From: JAETTH01 sp964455975
GTDB lineage: Bacteria; Bacillota; Clostridia; TANB77; CAG-508
Assembly: GCA_964455975.1 (NCBI GenBank)
Contig: CAYVYP010000009.1
Span: 1-33,378, forward strand
Reading direction: 5' to 3'
Length of the DNA: 33,378 nucleotides
Each line of letters opens with the position of its first letter. The first letter of the stretch is position 1. The translations under genes and the position numbers were made by a program. Below the pieces are notes generated by a model that saw only the letters and a list, made by a program, of their open reading frames with translations, did not search any database and was not told the DNA's origin. This document shows, one piece after another, positions 32,636 to 33,378 of the stretch.

Positions 32636-33378
32636 TTATTTTTGCTTTTTTAAACTCCTACTTTTATCTTTTTCTAATTGTTTCAAACTTTTCATAGGTG
32701 TAGATAGTTCTTCTGGCATTGTTCCGTCCTGCTTCTTTAATTGCTTTTCTAACTATTTTACCAACTTTTTTATGAGTATCACAAGCTTCTTTTTCACTAC
32801 TAATCTTATCTCTTTTTAATCTTTGTTCTGTTTGAGAAATTCTAAATAAATTAGCTATAAGTTCGTCACTTCCCATATTATCTAAAATATCTTCTCTATA
32901 TCTCAATCCTTTTCTTTTAGCAATGTCATCTGCTGTTTCTCCATTATATAATCCTTTATATCCTGCATTATGAAATCTATCAAAATTTTTGACTCCTGCA
33001 TTTTTTGCAGTTTGATTAAGTGTGTGATTTCCTTTTTTTGTTAATTTTCTTTGATAAAATCTTTTTTCATCTTCTGTTAATTCAGTATATTCTTTTTCGC
33101 TAATTTCTTGCTTTCTAGTTTGAATTGCAAAATATGTTTGTGCAAGAGCAATTACTTTTTTTCTTGAATCTCCATTTTGTGCTATTAAATAACAAGCATA
33201 TCTGCTTAATATGTAATCTTTAATAACTTTACTTGCACCTTTGGGCATTTTTATCGTTTTGTCTACGTCGACAAAATGTTCAACCACACTTATATCACTA
33301 TTTTTGCAAGATTCCATTGCTTTGTTTATAACATTTTCAAATTTTCGCCATTCTTTATACTCTAAACCTAATTGTAGT
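32636..33378 (-). CDS. dinD: DNA-damage-inducible protein DinD, 5' end missing, recoded at one CGGA
   Basis: DinD is an SOS-induced protein that in E. coli interacts with RecA filaments. The visible 246 residues enter at the right edge as LQLGLEYKEWRKFENVINKA and include HFVDVDKTIKMPKG, DYILSRYACYLIAQNG and AQTYFAIQTRKQE, all family hallmarks. The zero frame ends at 32664 with a foreign basic tail. Skipping C at CGG-A (32726-32723) restores EAGGTMPEELSTPMKSLKQL, the family's usual C-terminus, ending at TAA 32638-32636. EWRK uses CGA (33347-33345) for Arg, a control that this codon is ordinary. The start and any LexA box lie outside the window. Confidence 0.9.
32723..32726 (-). other. CGGA recoding site in dinD
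   Basis: GCA GGA CGG A. Skipping the C gives Ala-Gly-Gly-Thr-Met-Pro-Glu-Glu-Leu, the expected DinD end. The zero frame stays open about 20 codons, so this site would be missed by simple ORF calling. Confidence 0.87.

Noticed and set aside
32664..32722. The zero-frame basic tail of dinD as its true C-terminus
   Set aside because: The +1 frame matches the DinD family end; the tail does not.
5952..32726. Random sequencing or assembly error as cause of the extra C
   Set aside because: Homopolymer errors would not give a C between varied bases and GGA, and would not know the reading phase. It remains the key alternative and needs raw reads, but the phase pattern argues against it.

Overview
The window is very AT-rich and looks like a spore-forming Clostridia-type Firmicute, probably an uncultured one. 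The support is strong AGGAGG-type ribosome sites, the sporulation and germination genes sleB, ypeB and an SspF-like small acid-soluble spore protein, and the tadA - SRP RNA - dnaX - ybaB - recR order known from Bacillus and Clostridium. Almost every gene is on the minus strand, so transcription mostly runs from high to low coordinates; only two genes (26531-27658 and 28330-28512) are on plus.

Layout, left to right: 1-46, start of an unknown minus-strand gene leaving the window; 152-3465, dTDP-L-rhamnose operon rfbDACB; 3548-14293, an ABC-transporter-dependent cell-surface polysaccharide cluster (four GT2 genes, two of them with two GT2 domains, Wzm permease, Wzt ATPase, a methyltransferase, an MBL-fold hydrolase) behind a good promoter; 14435-17545, a nuclease/ATPase pair of the SbcD/SbcC (YhaO/YhaN) type; 17672-20483, a VirD4/TraG-like coupling protein with two unknown genes; 20599-24064, dnaJ-like, ddl and murF; 24227-26401, the spore genes; 26531-28512, a UgtP/MGDG-synthase-like glycosyltransferase, a 225-bp A/T-only tract and a small protein gene; 28507-33378, recR, ybaB, dnaX, SRP RNA, an unknown membrane-anchored protein, tadA and a dinD gene cut by the window edge.

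The main observation is a recoding pattern. Eight genes (a GT2, wzt, sbcD, virD4/traG, dnaJ, murF, sleB, dinD) are interrupted, and every interruption is the same event: one extra C directly before an in-frame GGA glycine codon, so that the zero frame shows CGG followed by A. There are 11 such sites (three in sbcD, two in murF). Removing that C restores a conserved glycine each time, including the P-loop glycine of Wzt, the GHxH motif of SbcD, the Walker A region of VirD4 and the GG of SleB. I found no in-frame CGG that would have to be arginine, whereas CGA, CGC and CGT do encode arginine here, and CGGA in another phase (NNC GGA) is read normally. The simplest biological reading is that CGG is not an arginine codon in this organism and CGGA is decoded as one glycine, by a four-base-reading tRNA or by +1 frameshifting at an unassigned codon. 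I have annotated these genes as intact but recoded CDSs, not pseudogenes.
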